This document shows, piece after piece, positions 1 to 7,583 of a DNA stretch of 64,000 nucleotides. A program made the translations under genes and the position numbers. The first letter of the stretch is position 1. Each line of letters starts with the position of its first letter. The DNA lies in NCBI GenBank assembly GCA_963724665.1, contig CAVRVH010000007.1, forward strand, positions 1,054,001-1,118,000. The letters are read 5' to 3'. Under the pieces are notes generated by a model. The model was not told the origin of the DNA. It searched no databases and saw nothing but the letters and a program-made list of their open reading frames with translations. This DNA comes from DASUPK01 sp963724665. Its GTDB lineage: Bacteria > Actinomycetota > Thermoleophilia > Solirubrobacterales > 70-9.

Positions 1-1
1 C

Positions 2-247
2 GAGGGGCTCGGCCTGATTCAGAGGGTCGACCTCGGCGGCGACGCGGCCGGCTACGAGCGAGTCGAACCGAGCGGGCACCATCACCATCACATCGTCTGC
101 GAGCACTGTGGCCGGGTCGTCCCCTTCGAGGACGAGGGACTCGAGCGGGCGATCGTCACCCTCGCGGAGCGCCCGGACTTCAAGGTGTCGAGCCACGACG
201 TGACCCTCCGCGGAGAGTGCGCGGACTGCGCGAGCGAATCCGCTTAA
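2..247 (+). CDS. Fur-family metalloregulator, C-terminal part
   Basis: The gene enters from the left edge, so only about the last 81 residues are visible, ending in SESA and TAA. The fragment carries the Fur C-terminal dimerisation and metal-binding region: a His run (GHHHHHIVCEHCGR) followed by a second Cys pair (ECADC) near the end. These are the regulatory metal ligands and the structural zinc CxxC...CxxC of Fur/Zur/PerR proteins. Family proteins repress metal-uptake or oxidative-stress genes when metal-loaded. Which metal is sensed cannot be told from this half. The gene that follows is a very short membrane protein, so the regulated uptake genes may lie upstream of the window. Confidence 0.88.
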   Translation, partial: EGLGLIQRVDLGGDAAGYERVEPSGHHHHHIVCEHCGRVVPFEDEGLERAIVTLAERPDFKVSSHDVTLRGECADCASESA

Positions 248-270
248 GGAACGGCGGTATCTTCAGGGCC

Positions 271-495
271 ATGTGTGCTGCGTGTGCAATGGCAGCGATG
301 GCAGGCGCCAGCGGAGCGCGGTCATGGCTGCAGGCCCAGCATCAGACCTGGCTGACCGAGCGGCGGATGAAGGCGGCAACGGCGGGGATCTTCGTCGCAG
401 CGACCCTCGGGTCGACGGTCGCGCTCAAGGGCTCGACTCCGCCGGCGCACCACCCTTCCCCATCGCCAGCGGCCGAGCACGTCCAGGACCGCTAG
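271..495 (+). CDS. Small Cys-starting membrane protein of unknown function
   Basis: About 74 residues starting at ATG 271 (MCAACAMAAM...). The same frame is open further upstream into the Fur gene, but a start there would overlap it. An N-terminal CxxC-like pair is followed by the motif GASGARSWL, then a basic segment (TERRMKA) and one hydrophobic helix (TAGIFVAATLGSTVAL), ending in a Pro/Ser-rich tail. It lies 23 bp after the Fur stop and in the same direction, so it is probably co-transcribed. The 3' 70 bp overlap the convergent gene ending at 425. No family name is recognised. A second short reading frame on the opposite strand (654-806) carries a related motif. Confidence 0.5.
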   Translation: MCAACAMAAMAGASGARSWLQAQHQTWLTERRMKAATAGIFVAATLGSTVALKGSTPPAHHPSPSPAAEHVQDR

Positions 496-649
496 GGACT
501 CGACTCCTAAGCCTGTCGCTCTCCCGATCCTCGCGGCGCTGCGCCCGGAAGGCGTGGAGCGAGGCGGCCAGCACGACGAGCACCGGGATCACGTAGGGGA
601 TCCAGAGGTACCAGTGGCCGAGGTGGGCGAGCGGAGCGACGACGCTCAC
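425..649 (-). CDS. Small single-pass membrane protein
   Basis: A 74-residue protein from GTG 649. The N-terminal part (PLAHLGHWYLWIPYVIP) runs into a clear transmembrane helix (VIPVLVVLAASLHAF), followed by a highly charged cytoplasmic stretch (RAQRREDRESDR). The tail is low in complexity and overlaps the 3' end of the facing gene by 70 bp, so the true stop could be debated. Short HLGHWY-type membrane proteins are common companions of membrane redox or metal loci in actinobacteria, but that is only context. The function is unknown. Confidence 0.5.
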   Translation of the reverse strand: MSVVAPLAHLGHWYLWIPYVIPVLVVLAASLHAFRAQRREDRESDRLRSRVPSGPGRARPLAMGKGGAPAESSP

Positions 650-653
650 GGGA

Positions 654-806
654 TCAAGGGCGTAGTCCCGTGGCCGGCCGGGTGGCGGGCGTGGGCCGGC
701 GCCGCCACGGCGCCGGCCGGGGCGGAGTCCTCGCGATCAACCAGGAGCGGAGCCCGCCGGCTGCGCCGATCGAGGTCTTCACGTAGTTGACGGACTCCAT
801 GCACAT
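654..806 (-). CDS. Putative 50-residue peptide with RSWL motif
   Basis: Reading frame from ATG 806 (MCMESVNYVKTSIGAAG...) to TGA 654, ending 4 bp before the GTG of the next minus-strand gene. It shares the N-terminal MC and a G-A-x-G-x-R-S-W-L segment (here GAAGGLRSWL) with the plus-strand protein at 271-495 (GASGARSWL). That resemblance is the main reason to take it seriously. An AGGAGG sequence (complement of 826-831) lies about 20 bp upstream, which is too far for an ideal ribosome site. The C-terminal half is Arg/Pro-rich and may be non-coding. Confidence 0.3.
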   Translation of the reverse strand: MCMESVNYVKTSIGAAGGLRSWLIARTPPRPAPWRRRPTPATRPATGLRP

Positions 807-885
807 GGCCGGTCGAGTATGCCAGCCTCCTGGCGGTACTCAGATGTTCACTGCGTCAGAGCTCGCCGACCGGATCAAACGCCAG

Positions 886-2361
886 TCAGGCATTCGCCTG
901 CGACAGAAGGAACAACCCGAAGCACGTGAAGCCCACCATCACCGCGAGCATGAAGTACTGCGAGCGGGAGGCGTGGCGGACGTTGTCGTAGACGGCCAGC
1001 GCGCGATCGTGCGCCAGCGTCAGGGCAACGACATGCCCGACGACAAGCGCGGCCACCTGCACGTACCAGACTGTGTTGGAGCTCACGATCCCGTAGTTGA
1101 TCCCGCCGCCGGCCGTCCCGAACAGGTCGGAGCCGTGGCCCAACGGGTCGGAGAGGATGTAGGTGAACTGGGCCTGCTCCTGGTAGAGGAAGGCGCTGAA
1201 GTAGTGCGCCACCAGGTAGGCCAGCGCGATCGGGATCATGGAGTGGGCGAACGAGCGGCCCAGCTCTTTGACGGGTGGTGAGCTCCGCACCGTGTGCATA
1301 CCCGTGACACCGAGCCAATAGAGGCCGGAGATGACGGCCAGCGTGATCAGCAACCAGATGCTGTTCGCGATCCGGAAGGAGTTCGGCAGGCTGAAGCCGA
1401 TGTCACTGCAGCGCTCGAACGTCCATTGGATCGCGCCCGAGAGGACGCCCTCCTGGGCGCCGTCGAAGCTCGTCACCGCGATCGAGGTGAGGACCAGAGC
1501 GGCCGCTCCGGGGATCGCGGCCCACTGCGGAGCTCCGGTCAGGAACCTGCGGCGTCCCACCTCACCGTCGCGGGTCTCGAACGGCCCGAGCCGGGCGAAC
1601 ATCCCGAAGTAGGCGTTGAACGTCTCGCCCTTCTCGATCCACTCCTCCACCCCGAACAGCGCCATGCAGACGAAGGTGATGGCCGTGTAGATCGCGGTGG
1701 CGATCGCCACGTCATGCGGACTCGGTGAGGCTCCCCCGCCTGCGATCAGCTCCAGCCAGACGAACAGGATGACGCCGACCACGGCCGGCCAGCGGCCGAG
1801 CCGCTCCGGATATTTGAGTGGCGCGGGCGCAGACTGGCCCGCGACCAGGCGGAAGCCGCCCGAGATCGTCCGGCCGATGGCCCTCCATGGGTTGAACGCC
1901 CGAAACACATCCCCGAACAGCACGCTCAACAGGACCAGCCCCAGCCAGAACGTGTAGAAGACGAAGATGATCGAGAAGTTCTGAGTCGGGTCCTCGATGC
2001 CCCGGTACCCGGCGTAGAGCACCAGCACGAAGAGCGCCACCCCGATCAGCCCGCAGACCACCTGGGTCCCCGCGTTCAGAACCGCGCGGGAGAACCAGCG
2101 CGGCATCGCCCGCCAGTCTTCGTCCTGCAGGCGCGCCGTCGTCCACGCGACCGAGAGCAGCGCGAACGAGATGATCAGGACCAGCGACGCCCCCCAGGCG
2201 AAGAGCCAGGCGGGAACCGGCAGGTCCTTGCGGCCGACCAGCGCGTGGGCCGAGGCGACGTCAGGAAAGAGAAGCGCAGCCACCGGGCTCGCACCCACAC
2301 ACGCGGCGGCGACAAACACCGCCGCCGGATAATCGGCCAGCTTCAGTCTTGAGCCCCTCAT
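886..2361 (-). CDS. Polytopic membrane protein, about 11 helices
   Basis: A 491-residue hydrophobic protein from ATG 2361 with roughly eleven predicted membrane helices. Examples are PAWLFAWGASLVLIISFALL, the GTQVVCGLIGVALFVLVLY region, FYTFWLGLVLLSVLFGDVF and VQVAALVVGHVVALTLAHD. After the first helix comes a polar loop (HALVGRKDLPVP). Its ATG overlaps the TGA of the upstream cupredoxin-like gene by 1 bp, so the two are translationally coupled. Proteins of this appearance are sometimes labelled fenitrothion hydrolase-like in databases. I recall that label but cannot verify it, and no hydrolase motif is visible. A role with its periplasmic cupredoxin-fold partner in metal or redox handling is inference. 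Confidence 0.7.
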   Translation of the reverse strand: MRGSRLKLADYPAAVFVAAACVGASPVAALLFPDVASAHALVGRKDLPVPAWLFAWGASLVLIISFALLSVAWTTARLQDEDWRAMPRWFSRAVLNAGTQVVCGLIGVALFVLVLYAGYRGIEDPTQNFSIIFVFYTFWLGLVLLSVLFGDVFRAFNPWRAIGRTISGGFRLVAGQSAPAPLKYPERLGRWPAVVGVILFVWLELIAGGGASPSPHDVAIATAIYTAITFVCMALFGVEEWIEKGETFNAYFGMFARLGPFETRDGEVGRRRFLTGAPQWAAIPGAAALVLTSIAVTSFDGAQEGVLSGAIQWTFERCSDIGFSLPNSFRIANSIWLLITLAVISGLYWLGVTGMHTVRSSPPVKELGRSFAHSMIPIALAYLVAHYFSAFLYQEQAQFTYILSDPLGHGSDLFGTAGGGINYGIVSSNTVWYVQVAALVVGHVVALTLAHDRALAVYDNVRHASRSQYFMLAVMVGFTCFGLFLLSQANA

Positions 2362-2747
2362 CAGGGATTCACATGGAGCGTTGCGATTGGCCCCTCGGTC
2401 TTGTCGGACCGATGGACCTCGACCTCGAACACGCCATCGAGGCTTGCCGGGAACGAGAACGTCACCGGGCTGTGCTCGGCCGGCTTCTCGATCTCGTAGC
2501 CGTGGACGTGGACCTCGGCCTCAGGAACGGCCAGGTTCACGCGGAGCTCGATCTGCTCGCCCTTGTTGTAGGTGAGCGTCTTCACGCCGCCGACCGGATT
2601 CCCGCTGGCGTCGACGTTGAGCACCTGGACGCCCTTGGCGGTGTTCTTGCTCGTGTCGCTGTTGTTGTTCCTCAGCACGACGAAGACGACCACCGCCGCG
2701 ACGACGACCGCCGCTATCAGGCCGAGCCGCGCAGCTCGCGATTGCAT
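2361..2747 (-). CDS. Membrane-anchored cupredoxin-like domain protein
   Basis: A 128-residue protein with an N-terminal anchor (LGLIAAVVVAAVVVFVVL), a short polar linker and a C-terminal beta-sandwich-like region (residues 45-128). The region contains QIELRVNLAVPEAEVHVHGY and a terminal VEVHRSDKTEGPIATLHVNP. This is the architecture of outward-facing cupredoxin-like domains. The His residues in EVHVHGYE could bind copper, but the classical Cys-x-His-x-Met set is missing. A strong Shine-Dalgarno, AAGGAGG (complement of 2757-2763), precedes ATG 2747; this is unusual here because many genes lack one. The stop overlaps the start of the polytopic membrane gene. Confidence 0.7.
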   Translation of the reverse strand: MQSRAARLGLIAAVVVAAVVVFVVLRNNNSDTSKNTAKGVQVLNVDASGNPVGGVKTLTYNKGEQIELRVNLAVPEAEVHVHGYEIEKPAEHSPVTFSFPASLDGVFEVEVHRSDKTEGPIATLHVNP

Positions 2748-2817
2748 TCGGAAATACCTCCTTGGATGTGCGCACGGTGCCCTCGCTGCCTAAACGAGCG
2801 CAAAACGCACGCGGATT

Positions 2818-2839
2818 GGCACCTGTCTAGGCAGGTGCC
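2818..2839. other. Perfect 8-bp stem-loop at a gene end
   Basis: GGCACCTG, a 6-nt loop, then CAGGTGCC. The loop contains the stop codon of the minus-strand gene ending at 2827. No T-run follows on either strand, so it is a possible transcription pause or mRNA end-stabilising hairpin rather than a canonical intrinsic terminator. Confidence 0.5.
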
Positions 2840-3411
2840 GGCGGAGGCGGCCGTCGTGCCAGGCCGAATGCCAGAGGCGCAGAAGTGAGGCGCGGTCCAC
2901 GGGCCGGAAGGGCGCGGCCGCGAACGGCGGGTGGGCGTGAGCGCCGCGGCCGCTCGGCGTGGATCACCGCGATCGCGCGCTCGACTCCCTCGAGCGCGCG
3001 AACCAGCAGAGCGGCCAGGGTGCCGATCGCAAGGGCCAGTGGCACGGCAATCCAGCCGCCGCCGGCGAACAGCGCCGCCAGCCCGGCGGGGTGCCCCGTG
3101 GCCATCAGTCCCTCGAGCAGCTCCTGTCCAACGAAGATGGCCAGCAGCGCGCCGGCGAAGACCCCGATACGGCGGGAGAGCGGCGTCCGATCAGGGGTCG
3201 CTCCCTCGGTTCCACGAATCAGGGTCGCCAGGAGGGCCGCGAGGACCAGTACCGCGATCGGCGGAAGAAGGTCCGACATGTAGCGGTGACCCTCCGACGC
3301 GGAAGCGCCACCGACGGCGATCAGGTAGCGGAGCTGATGAAGAGCGAAGGCGCCGACGGTCAGGATGCTCGCCAGCCGGACCCCATGGGCCGTGCGCATT
3401 GCCGATCTCAC
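2827..3411 (-). CDS. Four-helix membrane protein of unknown function
   Basis: A 194-residue protein with four hydrophobic segments: LASILTVGAFALHQLRYLIA, LLPPIAVLVLAALLATLI, IGVFAGALLAIFVGQELLEG and WIAVPLALAIGTLAALLVRAL. The cytoplasmic tail is Arg/Pro-rich. A second possible start is Met5 (MRTAHGV). It lies 12 bp after a small single-helix gene on the same strand and ends in a perfect stem-loop. No conserved family is recognised. Position suggests one transcription unit with the neighbouring small membrane genes. Confidence 0.65.
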   Translation of the reverse strand: MRSAMRTAHGVRLASILTVGAFALHQLRYLIAVGGASASEGHRYMSDLLPPIAVLVLAALLATLIRGTEGATPDRTPLSRRIGVFAGALLAIFVGQELLEGLMATGHPAGLAALFAGGGWIAVPLALAIGTLAALLVRALEGVERAIAVIHAERPRRSRPPAVRGRALPARGPRLTSAPLAFGLARRPPPPAPA

Positions 3412-3423
3412 TGGTCGAGAATG

Positions 3424-3627
3424 CTACTTGGGCTTCGGTTTCGAAACCTTCGCCGGCGGGGGGGCAGGCTGCGTCTGTGTCTGGGTGGTCGCGCCTCCCG
3501 ACAGCGAGGGCTCATCGATCGTGTTCCGAGAACCCAGGAACAGGAAGAGCACGATCACCGCGAAGCCGAGCACGATCCCGAGCACGATCCCGATCACACG
3601 GTCGCTGATCCTGCTGCGGCCGCGCAT
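3424..3627 (-). CDS. Small membrane protein with Pro/Lys tail
   Basis: A 67-residue protein: a basic N-terminus (MRGRSRISDR), a single long hydrophobic helix (VIGIVLGIVLGFAVIVLFLFL), then a Thr/Gln/Pro-rich segment ending in PPAKVSKPKPK. This is the actinobacterial pattern of a short anchored protein with a flexible tail. It sits between the TenA/PqqC-fold gene (11 bp upstream) and the four-helix membrane gene, same strand. Function unknown. Confidence 0.55.
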   Translation of the reverse strand: MRGRSRISDRVIGIVLGIVLGFAVIVLFLFLGSRNTIDEPSLSGGATTQTQTQPAPPPAKVSKPKPK

Positions 3628-3638
3628 CGGAGCCTGGT

Positions 3639-4256
3639 TCAGCTGACGCCGTCGAGCAGGCGCCAGTTGCCCTTGAAGGCGGCTTCGGCCGCCGCGACGA
3701 GCGCGTCCTCGTCGTCGGGCGTCATCGCCTCCTCGATCAGCCGGCGGGACTCCTCAGCGTGAGCGTGATCCGCTTCCTCGTGGACCCGGAAGTACTCGCC
3801 ACCCGAGCCGCCGTTGATCCCGTAGAAGCGCTCGAGGCCCTCCCGCTTGATTCGGGCGATCTCGGGCTGGCCGCTCTCGATCGCGTACATCCGCGCGAGC
3901 TGCTCGAGGTATCCCTCCGGGGCGGTCCAGGCCGTCACGCACTCGGCCGTCTCGGGAGTGGGCTCGGCGCCGATCTCGCCGCCGGCAGCCTCGACGAAGT
4001 CATCCCAAAGCCCCACGTGCGCCTCTTCCTCGACGGCGTGGGTCTCGATCTCCGCGCGATGCTCGTCGGGCGCGGCCTCAGCGGTCTGGCTGCAGAGCCG
4101 GGCGAGGGCCTCCGTGGCGTGGCGGTACTGGCCGGCGTACCGAGCGAGCTCCTCGCGACTCAGCTCTCCGGCCGACCAGCGCACGTAGAACGGGTGCTCG
4201 AGAACGTTGTGCCGGGCCCGACTCTCCTCAATCCTCTGCCAGACAGCTCCACTCAC
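3639..4256 (-). CDS. TenA/PqqC/CADD-type heme-oxygenase-fold protein
   Basis: A 205-residue all-helical protein. It shows spaced acidic and His residues typical of this fold: HPFYVRWSAGELSREELA with QYRHATEAL near the start, ETHAVEEEAHVGLWDDF in the middle and FRVHEEADHAHAEESRRL near the end. The E/H pattern suggests a di-metal site as in CADD-like and diiron heme-oxygenase-domain oxidases, rather than classical TenA, which uses a Cys. Possible roles include an oxidative cofactor-forming enzyme; the substrate cannot be read from sequence. It is divergent from the thioredoxin-fold gene at 4380 and heads a run of small membrane genes. Confidence 0.75.
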   Translation of the reverse strand: MSGAVWQRIEESRARHNVLEHPFYVRWSAGELSREELARYAGQYRHATEALARLCSQTAEAAPDEHRAEIETHAVEEEAHVGLWDDFVEAAGGEIGAEPTPETAECVTAWTAPEGYLEQLARMYAIESGQPEIARIKREGLERFYGINGGSGGEYFRVHEEADHAHAEESRRLIEEAMTPDDEDALVAAAEAAFKGNWRLLDGVS

Positions 4257-4270
4257 TCAAAACCACTCCT

Positions 4271-4300
4271 TTGACTACCTCGGGGACGCGCGGAGCATAC
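4271..4300 (+). promoter_or_regulatory. Candidate promoter TTGACT-N18-GCATAC
   Basis: TTGACT at 4271-4276 and GCATAC at 4295-4300, 18 bp apart, in the divergent gap ahead of the thioredoxin-fold gene. The -35 is close to consensus and the -10 is weak. A start near 4307 would leave a leader of about 70 nt before GTG 4380. Confidence 0.3.
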
Positions 4301-4379
4301 CCTCCGGCGCCTGCGTCCCCCGCGTCCCGATATCGCCATTCCCCCGATCCCACCCGGCCTCGAGTGGGTCGGCGACCGC

Positions 4380-5132
4380 GTGGAGTCGATCGACCGCCTC
4401 GCGGCGGCGCATCCCGTGCTCGTCCACTTCTTCGACTTCGCGCAGCTCAACTCGGTCCGGACGCTGCCCTATCTGCGCGCCTGGCACGAGCGCTACGAGG
4501 GCGATGGCCTCGCCATGATCGGCGTTCACTCTCCTCGTTTCCCGTTCACCCAGGATCAGGACTCGGTTGCCGCCGCGGTCGATCGTCTCGGAATCGAGTG
4601 GCCCGTCGCGGTGGACCCGGAGTTCTCGCTCTGGCGCCTCTACGAGCCGCACGGCTGGCCCGCGCTGTTCCTTTGGAAGCAGGGCGGCGCGCTGCGCTGG
4701 TACCACCTCGGCGAGGGCGACTACGCGGGCACCGAGGAGGCGATCCGCGAGGTGCTCCCCGAGAGGAATGGCGGGGGCGCATGGCCCCCGCTGCTCGATC
4801 CCATCCGGCCGTCCGACGTGCCCGACGTGAAGGTGATCGCTCCCACACCGGAGGTGTTCCCGGGCGGCTCGACCGAAGAGCCCTGGTCGGCCAACGACGG
4901 GGACCCCTCGATCGCGCTCGACTACGAGGCCGGCGGCGCTTATGCCGCGACCGACGGTGATGGCCGGATCGACGTGCGGATCGACGGTGAGGAGCGGGAT
5001 CCGGTCGAGGTCACATATCCTGGCCTGCAGGAGCTGACGTTCCACGAGCGCACGGAGCGCCACTCCCTCGAGTTGCGGCCAACCCCGGGACTACTCGTCT
5101 ATTCGCTTCAGTTCGCGGCGGGGGTGCCCTGA
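4380..5132 (+). CDS. Thioredoxin-fold protein lacking the CxxC
   Basis: A 250-residue protein resembling redoxins of the DipZ/TlpA type, which usually carry CINC just before RTLPYLRAW. Here the equivalent stretch (residues 18-33) is FDFAQLNSVRTLPYLRAW: both cysteines are replaced, so dithiol chemistry is impossible. The rest of the fold is retained (AMIGVHSPRFPFTQD, WPVAVDPEFSLWRLY, GWPALFLWKQGG). The C-terminal part (about 150-250) matches the beta-rich domain seen in DipZ-like proteins. GTG 4380 is the first standard start, yet the in-frame sequence just upstream reads PPGLEWVGD, which is normally part of this family's N-terminus. The start is therefore uncertain. The 3' end overlaps convergent ispH by 25 bp. 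Confidence 0.7.
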   Translation: MESIDRLAAAHPVLVHFFDFAQLNSVRTLPYLRAWHERYEGDGLAMIGVHSPRFPFTQDQDSVAAAVDRLGIEWPVAVDPEFSLWRLYEPHGWPALFLWKQGGALRWYHLGEGDYAGTEEAIREVLPERNGGGAWPPLLDPIRPSDVPDVKVIAPTPEVFPGGSTEEPWSANDGDPSIALDYEAGGAYAATDGDGRIDVRIDGEERDPVEVTYPGLQELTFHERTERHSLELRPTPGLLVYSLQFAAGVP

Positions 5133-6079
5133 GAGGCGAGGAGCTCCTTGCGGATCTCGCCGGGGAGCATGAAGCGGACGTCCTCGTCGACGGTCTTGAG
5201 CTCAGAGACGTCGTCGGCTCCGCGCTCGCGGAAGAACGTGACCAGCCCCTCGACCAGTTCCTCGGGAGCACTGGCCCCGGAGGTGATGCCGACGGTGTCG
5301 ACGCCCTCGAGCCACGCCTCGTCCACCTGCTCCTGGTTGTCGATCAGATACGAGTCGGCGCCGTGCTCGCGCGCGACCTCGACCAGCCGGTTCGAGTTCG
5401 AGGAGTTGGTCGATCCGATCACGAGCACCAGGTCGCACTCCTTCGCGAGGGCCTTCACCGCCATCTGGCGGTTCGTGGTCGCGTAACAGATGTCGTCGGT
5501 CTTCGGCCCGACCGCGTTCGGAAACTTCGCCTTCAGCGCGGCGATGATCGAGCTGGTCTCGTCGACCGAGAGCGTGGTCTGTGTGATGTAGGCGATCCGG
5601 TCGGGGTCGTCCACCTCGAGGGTGTCCACATCTGACTCGGTCTGGACCAGGACGGTCTGCTCCGGGGCCTCGCCGGTCGTCCCCTCGACCTCCTCGTGAC
5701 CCTCGTGGCCGATCAGGACGATCGTGTAGCCCTCGGCGGCGAACTTGCGGGCCTCAACGTGAACCTTGGTGACCAGCGGACAGGTCGCGTCGATCGTCCG
5801 AAGCCGGCGCTGCTTCGCGTTCGAGTGGACGCTGGGAGCGACGCCGTGGGCGGAGAAGACGACCATCTCCCCCTCCGGGACCTCGGTCTCCTCCTCCACG
5901 AAGATCGCACCGCGCTTTTCGAGCTCGCGCACGACGTGCTTGTTGTGGACGATCTCCTTGCGCACGTAGACCGGCTCGCCGTAGAGCTCGAGCGCGTGCT
6001 CGACCGCCTGGACGGCGCGATCGACGCCCGCGCAATAGCCGCGCGGCGCCGCAAGCAGGACCTTGGAGGGCTTGGACAT
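5108..6079 (-). CDS. ispH: 4-hydroxy-3-methylbut-2-enyl diphosphate reductase
   Basis: IspH (LytB), the last enzyme of the MEP isoprenoid pathway. It reduces HMBPP to IPP and DMAPP with a [4Fe-4S] cluster in the cytoplasm. The 323-residue length is normal. Three cluster cysteines are visible: Cys16 in APRGYCAGVDRA, Cys100 in DATCPLVTK and Cys198 in DDICYATTNRQ. HNKHVV and the VIGSTNSSNS loop also match. ATG 6079 was chosen because MSKPSKVLLAAPRGYC is the conserved start. The frame is open to 6214, but that extension is not family-like and overlaps the divergent acyltransferase. Confidence 0.96.
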   Translation of the reverse strand: MSKPSKVLLAAPRGYCAGVDRAVQAVEHALELYGEPVYVRKEIVHNKHVVRELEKRGAIFVEEETEVPEGEMVVFSAHGVAPSVHSNAKQRRLRTIDATCPLVTKVHVEARKFAAEGYTIVLIGHEGHEEVEGTTGEAPEQTVLVQTESDVDTLEVDDPDRIAYITQTTLSVDETSSIIAALKAKFPNAVGPKTDDICYATTNRQMAVKALAKECDLVLVIGSTNSSNSNRLVEVAREHGADSYLIDNQEQVDEAWLEGVDTVGITSGASAPEELVEGLVTFFRERGADDVSELKTVDEDVRFMLPGEIRKELLASQGTPAAN

Positions 6080-6137
6080 GAGGCCCGGCGAAGGGTAGCG
6101 GCAGCGCCTCTGCACCAAGAAGCTAGGCTTGCCGCGA

Positions 6138-7583
6138 ATGGCACAGGGCCACATGGACAGGCTGAGCTCGATCGACGCTTCGTTCCTGACGAACGAGACC
6201 TCGAGCGCGCACATGCACGTGGGGGCGATCCTGATCTTCGAGGGGCCGCCACCCGCGTACGAGGACCTCCTGGACCACGTCCGCAGCCGCCTCCACCTGG
6301 TGCCGCGGTTCCGCCAGAAGCTCGCGTTCCCGCCGATCGAGACCGGCAGGCCGTTCTGGGTCGACGACCCTCACTTCCACCTCGCGTACCACGTGCGGCA
6401 TTCCGCCCTCCCGGCGCCGGGATCCGAGGAGCAGCTGCGCAACATCGCGGGCCGGCTCTTCTCCCAGGGCCTTGATCGCTCCAAGCCGCTTTGGGAGCTG
6501 TGGCTCATCCAGGGGCTCGACAAGAACCGGTTCGCGCTGGTGACCAAGACCCACCATGCGCTGGTCGACGGCGTCTCCGGCGTCGACATCGCCACCGTCC
6601 TCTTCGACCTCAAGCCGGTGCCAGAGCCGATCGAGCCGGACAGGGACTGGGTGCCGCAGCCCTCCCCGTCCTCCGCCGAGCTGGCCGCCCGCGGCGTCGC
6701 CGAGCTCAGCGAGACCCCGTTCAAGCTGGCCCGCCGCGCGGTCCGCGCCGCGAGCCATCCGATGCGAACGACCCGCAAGGTCGTCGAGGCGGGCGAGGCG
6801 CTCGGCGAGGTGGCCTGGAACTTCACCAACCCGGCGCCCGACGTCCCACTCAACACCGAGATCGGATCGCATCGGCGATTCGCCTGGACCCGTGCGGAGC
6901 TCGGAGACTTCAAGCGGATCAAGGACGCGCTCGGTGGCACCGTCAACGACGTCGTCCTGACGGTGGTCAGCGGCGCATTGCGCAGCTGGGTGCGCAGCCG
7001 CGGGCTGAAGACCGAGGGACTCGAGCTGCGAGCGCTCGTCCCGGTCTCGATCCGCGCGGAGGACGAGCATGGCCAGCTCGGCAACCGGATCGCCGCGATG
7101 CGCGCTCCGCTTCCGGTCTACATCGAGGACCCGGTGAAGAGGCTCGACGCGGTCAAGAGCGCAATGGGGAGCCTGAAGGAGTCCAAGCAGGCACTCGGGG
7201 CGGAGGTGATCTCGCGCTTCAACGACTTCGCTCCGCCGACTCTTCTGGCCCAGGCCTCGCGGATCAACTTCTCCACCCGTCTCTTCAACCTGATCGTCAC
7301 CAACGTGCCTGGGCCGCAGATCCCCCTCTACGTGCTCGGGCGAGAGCTCCAGGACGTCTTCCCCGTCGCCTTCCTGCCCGAGAACCACGCCCTCGCCATC
7401 GCGATCATGTCCTACAACGGCGGCATCGACTTCGGCCTGCTCGGCGACTACGACACGATGGAGGACATCGAGATGCTCGCCACCGGCATGAACGAGTCGC
7501 TCGGTGATCTGCTCGCCGCCGCGGAGGCGGTCGAGGCCCGCTCCCAGGCGGACCTGGCCGCCGGGGCGGATCTCCCCGGCTAG
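6138..7583 (+). CDS. Wax ester synthase/diacylglycerol acyltransferase (WS/DGAT)
   Basis: A bifunctional O-acyltransferase that joins acyl-CoA to fatty alcohols or diacylglycerol, making wax esters or triacylglycerol at the membrane/lipid droplet. It is about 480 residues, a usual length. The catalytic HHxxxDG motif is present as THHALVDGVSG, and the conserved NDVVLTVVSGALR and VTNVPGPQIPLY segments follow in order. Start choices are ATG 6138 (a TAGGCT -10-like box ends 8 nt upstream, so the mRNA may be leaderless) or ATG 6153, which begins MDRLSSIDASF like most relatives. Triacylglycerol storage is common in actinobacteria. Confidence 0.92.
   Translation: MAQGHMDRLSSIDASFLTNETSSAHMHVGAILIFEGPPPAYEDLLDHVRSRLHLVPRFRQKLAFPPIETGRPFWVDDPHFHLAYHVRHSALPAPGSEEQLRNIAGRLFSQGLDRSKPLWELWLIQGLDKNRFALVTKTHHALVDGVSGVDIATVLFDLKPVPEPIEPDRDWVPQPSPSSAELAARGVAELSETPFKLARRAVRAASHPMRTTRKVVEAGEALGEVAWNFTNPAPDVPLNTEIGSHRRFAWTRAELGDFKRIKDALGGTVNDVVLTVVSGALRSWVRSRGLKTEGLELRALVPVSIRAEDEHGQLGNRIAAMRAPLPVYIEDPVKRLDAVKSAMGSLKESKQALGAEVISRFNDFAPPTLLAQASRINFSTRLFNLIVTNVPGPQIPLYVLGRELQDVFPVAFLPENHALAIAIMSYNGGIDFGLLGDYDTMEDIEMLATGMNESLGDLLAAAEAVEARSQADLAAGADLPG

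Noticed and set aside
787..1281. Long plus-strand frame opposite the polytopic membrane gene
   Set aside because: It is antisense to a protein with clear membrane helices and has the Arg/Gly/Val composition of a GC-rich shadow frame.
886..2361. Naming the membrane protein fenitrothion hydrolase
   Set aside because: Only a vague recollection of database labels; no catalytic residues can be seen.
6123..7388. 421-residue minus-strand frame across the WS/DGAT gene
   Set aside because: It is the complement of a well-supported acyltransferase and has no motif.
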